DNA of 64,000 nucleotides, taken from positions 411,687,081 to 411,751,080 of the forward strand of contig NC_058518.1 of NCBI RefSeq assembly GCF_904849725.1, read 5' to 3'. Under the pieces are notes generated by a model. The model was not told the DNA's origin, ran no database searches, and was given only the letters and a program-made list of their open reading frames with translations. Shown here one piece after another: positions 60,304 through 64,000 of this stretch (position 1 is the stretch's first letter; the number at the start of each line of letters is the position of its first letter). The stretch comes from Hordeum vulgare subsp. vulgare (lineage: Eukaryota > Streptophyta > Magnoliopsida > Poales > Poaceae). Both the position numbers and the translations under genes were made by a program.

Positions 60304-62119
60304 TGTTGGAATTATGCCCTAGAGGCAATAATAAATATAGTTATTATTATAATTCCTGTATCAAGATAATCGTTTATTATCCATGCTATAATTGTATTGA
60401 ATGAAGACTCATTTACATGTGTGGATACATAGACAAAACACTGTCCCTAGCAAGCCTCTAGTTGGCTAGCCAGTTGATCAAAGATAGTCAGTGTATTCTG
60501 ATTATGAACAAAGTGTTGTTGCTTGATAACTGGATCACGTCATTAGGAGAATCACGTGATGGACTAGACCCAAACTAATAGACGTAGTATGTTGATCGTG
60601 TCATTTTGTTGCTACTGTTTTCTGCGTGTCAAGTATTTATTCCTATGACCATGAGATCATATAACTCACTGACACCGGAGGAATGCTTTGTGTGTATCAA
60701 ACGTCGCAACGTCACTGGGTGACTATGAAGATGCTCTACAGGTATCTCCAAAGGTGTTAGTTGAGTTAGTATGGATCAAGACTGGGATTTGTCACTCCGT
60801 GTGACGGAGAGGTATCTCGGGGCCCACTCGGTAATACAACATCACACACAAGCCTTGCAAGAAATGTGACTTAGTGAAAGTTGCGGGATCTTGTATTACG
60901 GAACGAGTAAAGAGACTTACCGGTGAACGAGATTGAAATAGGTATGCGGATACTAACGATCGAATCTCGGGCAAGTAACATACCGAAGGACAAAGGGAAT
61001 GACATACGGGATTATATGAATCCTTGGCACTGAGGTTCAAACGATAAGATCTTCGTAGAATATGTAGGATCCAATATGGGCATCCAGGTCCCGCTGTTGG
61101 ATATTGACCGAGGAGTCTCTCGGGTCATGTCTACATAGTTCTCGAACCCGCAGGGTCTGCACACTTAAGGTTCGACGTTGTTTTATGCGTATTTGAGTTA
61201 TATGGTTGGTTACCGAATGTTGTTCGGAGTCCCGGATGAGATCACGGACGTCACGAGGGTTCCCGGAATGGTCCGGAAACGAAGATTGATATATAGGATG
61301 ACCTCATTTGATTACCGGAAGGTTTTCGGAGTTACCGGGAATGTACCGGGAATGACGAATGGGTTCCGGGAGTTCACCGGGGGGGCAACCCACCCCGGGG
61401 AAGCCCATAGGCCTTGAGGGTGGCACACCAGCCCTTAGTGGGCAGGTGGGACAGCCCAAAAGGGCCCTATGCGCCTAGGAAAGAAAATCAAAGAGAAAAG
61501 AAAAAAAAGAGGAGGTGGGAAGGGAAGGAAGGACTCCTACCCACCAAACCAAGTCCAACTCGGTTTGGGGGGGAGCCTTCCCCCTTGGACTCGGCCGACC
61601 CCCTTGGGGCTCCTTGAGCCCCAAGGCAAGGTCCCCTCCCTCCCACCTATATATACGGAGGTTTTAGGGCTGATTTGAGACGACTTTTCCACGGCAGCCC
61701 GACCACATACCTCCACGGTTTTTCCTCTAGATCGCGTTTCTGCGGAGCTCGGGCGGAGCCCTGCTGAGACAAGGTCATCACCAACCTCCGGAGCGCCATC
61801 ACGCTGCCGGAGAACTCTTCTACCTCTCCGTCTCTTTTGCTGGATCAAGAAGTCCGAGATCATCGTCGAGCTGTACGTGTGCTGAACGCGGAGGTGCCGT
61901 CCGTTCGGTACTAGATCATGGGACTGATCGCGGGATTGTTCGCGGGGCGGATCGAGGGACGTGAGGACGTTCCATTACATCAACCGCGTTCACTAACACT
62001 TCTGCTGTACGATCTACAAGGGTACGTAGATCACTCATCCCCTCTCGTAGATGGACATCACCATGATAGGTCTTCGTGCGCGTAGGAAAATTTTTGTTCC
62101 CATGCGACGTTCCCCAACA
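60304..62119 (+). repeat. Angela 3' LTR
   Basis: 1816 bp, about 98% identical by eye to the 5' LTR. Confidence 0.95.
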
Positions 62120-62771
62120 AAAACCTGGTAGATCCTTTTACAAAAGAAATATCACGAAATGTGATAGATATTGGGTTGACGAGGATGGGTATGATACGCA
62201 TAGATGTTACACCATTGTAGTAACTCAACCTTTGTGATCGAAGATCCCATGAATTAGGACCTAGGAAGAAGAGGCTATTGGTTAACAGAGGAGAGTCATA
62301 AGTGATCATCCCTAAGTGAAGATGCAAAACTCTCAGTTGTAAGGCTCGGTGTTGTAAGGCAGGTTGGCGACATGCCTTAATGTGATTTTGTTGGCTATTA
62401 AAGCAAAGATGTTGTCCTACGGAGCAGTCTTGAAAAAATGCACCTATATGAGCCTCGATTATAAACGTCGCAATCTATGAGACTTGGGTGATCTCTAGTA
62501 AGCTCAAGAATAGTCCACGGAGTACGACGTATATGCTCCAAACCGCGGGATAGCCTACTTAAAGTCAGGTATTGGTTAACACTTTAAGTGAAATCTATTC
62601 ACACAAAACTAGCAATTCAAGGCATAGTCCATTACCAAGTTATGGATGGATGTAGTTTAAAGTTCTAGGTAGAACTTCAACTTAACAATCTCTGCTGAAA
62701 CACTGGTATATTAAACAAGTGGTGACAAAAAGGCAAATCTATCAATGGGTATTTGAGATCTGACAGGGGAT
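62120..62771 (+). pseudogene. 3' end of host Copia pol and 3' UTR
   Basis: After the second AAAAC, the frame LVDPFTKEISRNVIDI (about 62125-62175) is the typical last part of Copia pol (..LADP.TK.L...). It stops at about 62219. The rest is a 3' UTR with no gene, ending in a purine-rich PPT (GACAGGGGAT, 62762-62771). Confidence 0.75.
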
Positions 62772-63266
62772 TGTTAGAATAAATGAGATTGGTCCATATA
62801 CAAATTCTGAAATCTCAAAAGTGCCCATGAATAAAATGGCAAATGGTGATGTGGTGATGCTAAAGTTTTGTACCAGACCGCTAGTTGAGAAAAAGTTGGA
62901 CCTTTTTATATAATGAGTTTTCCTCATCACTTTAAATGTGGGTTCAGAAGAGAAAGGGGAAGACCACATGCGCGCTCGCTCTCCTCGCCTGGCCTGGGCG
63001 GACGGGGCGAGGCAGCGTGTACATGCGACATACGCGTGAATGGTCCGTCGAAATCTGGCTCGTTGCCTTGCGGGGGCATGGCTTCCTTTTGTCGTTTCAT
63101 TTTTTATGCCTTGGCAGACAAGTTAATTATTTCTTGTCCGGTAAGTATATGACTTAGAAACCAAGTCGGTTTGAGATCGTGATCATGACACGGTACCACA
63201 TATGGTCCTTCTAAATATACTTCTTACCGGCCTCAGCCAAACGTACACCAAAAACACTTAGGGTTT
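62772..63266 (+). repeat. 3' LTR of host Copia, interrupted
   Basis: It starts TGTTAGAATAAATGAG right after the PPT. It is cut at 63267 by LARD LTR sequence and its end lies outside the window. No ORF is supported. Confidence 0.75.
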
Positions 63267-64000
63267 TGTAACGCCCAAGATGCGATCCTATCCTTATTTT
63301 GGCGCGAGGGCCTCGACAGGGATAGAAGCGCATCTCGTCGTTTCGCAAGAATGGACATCGTTACAAGTACATGTACTGAAAAGATGAGATATATGGAATT
63401 GGCTTACACTCGCCACATGCTACATGAGAGTCACATCAGTACAATACATAAATATCACGAAGAAGAGTAGGGTCCGACTACGGACGAAAACAAACGAGAA
63501 AAGAAAACGACGTCCATCCTTGCTATCCTAGGCTGCCGGCCTGGAACCCATCCTAGATCGATGAAGAAGAAGAAGAAGAAGAAGAAACTCCAAATGAACA
63601 ATCATCGCGCTCACGTCAAAGTAATATTTACATGTACCTGCAACTGGTGTTGCAGTAATCTGTGAGCCACAGGGGACTCAACATTCTCATTTCCACAGGT
63701 ATCAAGACTAGCAAAGCTTAATGGGTGAGGTATGATTAGGTGGTGAGGCTGCAGCAAGCGACTAAGCGTTATATGAGGTGGCTAACTTACGAGTACAAGA
63801 ATAAGAGGGGGGTGATCTACGCATAACGGACGTGAACTACAGTTGATCAAATGAGTGATCCTGAACACCTACTTACGTCAAACATAACCCCACCGTGTCC
63901 TCGATCGGAGAAGGAACTCGCGATGGAGATAGTCACGGTTACGCACTCAGTTGGCATATTTTGATGAAGTTGACTTCAAGTTGTCTAGAACCAGTGTTAA
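63267..64000 (-). repeat. Second LARD LTR, partial
   Basis: It starts TGTAACGCCCAAGATGCG and is collinear with 24187-24920 and 6346-7080. The GAA run (63562-63586) has about eight units. It runs off the right edge. It is in the same orientation as the LARD at 6346-29058 and is an independent insertion. Confidence 0.85.

Larger units (their letters stand above)
53195..62119 (+). mobile_element. Angela/BARE-1-type Copia retrotransposon, complete but mutated
   Basis: 8925 bp, perfect TSD AAAAC (53190-53194 and 62120-62124), LTRs 1819 and 1816 bp. The start (TGTTGGAATTATGCCC) and end (GACGTTCCCCAACA) are those of Angela/BARE/WIS elements. PBS, leader, gag-pol and PPT are in place. By eye the LTRs differ at about 36 substitutions plus a few indels, near 2%, so it is one of the younger insertions here. 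Confidence 0.95.

Noticed and set aside
62913..63157. Small frames in the host Copia 3' LTR
   Set aside because: Short, overlapping in two frames, inside an LTR.
1..64000. Host genes, tRNAs, rRNA or organellar insertions
   Set aside because: Nearly all of the window can be assigned to retroelements. I saw no conserved host protein domain or tRNA-like fold, though a computed search (tRNAscan, protein BLAST) was not possible.

Overview
The window is a nested stack of LTR retrotransposons. I found no host protein-coding gene, tRNA, rRNA or CRISPR array. The families point to a large grass genome of the Triticeae (wheat, Aegilops or barley type): an Angela/BARE-1-type Copia element (LTRs starting TGTTGGAATTATGCCC), a Sukkula/LARD-type element with 4.9-kb LTRs and a non-coding core, Athila-lineage Gypsy elements with LTRs starting TGATACGTC, and a Tat-lineage Gypsy element with two RNase H domains. 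Family names come from remembered sequence features, not from a search. Boundaries were read from TG...CA ends, primer binding sites (PBS), polypurine tracts (PPT) and target site duplications (TSD).

Layout. 1-4045: 5' part of a minus-strand SIRE/Maximus-like Copia element (gag with stops, PBS, LTR). 4046-6345 and 29059-29144: pieces of one old Athila-type LTR ('LTR-W') that was hit by that Copia element, by an element now reduced to a solo LTR (4212-5715, TSD AGGGG), and by a minus-strand LARD (6346-29058, TSD ATCCA). The LARD's 3' LTR holds a rearranged minus-strand Athila element (7655-18068) arranged LTR-internal-LTR-partial internal.

29540-63266 is a second nest. The host is a plus-strand Copia element of which only RNase H fragments, the 3' end and part of the 3' LTR are visible. 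A minus-strand Tat Gypsy element (29572-52886) sits in its RNase H region. An Angela-type element (53195-62119, TSD AAAAC) sits further 3', and a second LARD LTR starts inside its 3' LTR at 63267. The Tat element has gag, protease, RT, dual RNase H and integrase on the minus strand, all damaged. On the opposite strand, between pol and the 3' LTR, it carries a multi-exon antisense gene with readable splice sites. One intron of that gene holds nine copies of a 71-bp tandem repeat, and two solo LTRs lie within the gene. A complete non-autonomous Athila-like element (40154-47106, TSD TACGC) interrupts the integrase and carries a 225-residue ORF of unknown function.

No element here looks autonomous: every pol has stops, frameshifts or deletions. 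The best candidates for further work are the antisense spliced gene and its intronic array, the unknown ORF and PPT-like hairpins of the non-autonomous element, and the tandem Athila structure. I saw no clear sign of a wholly new biological system.
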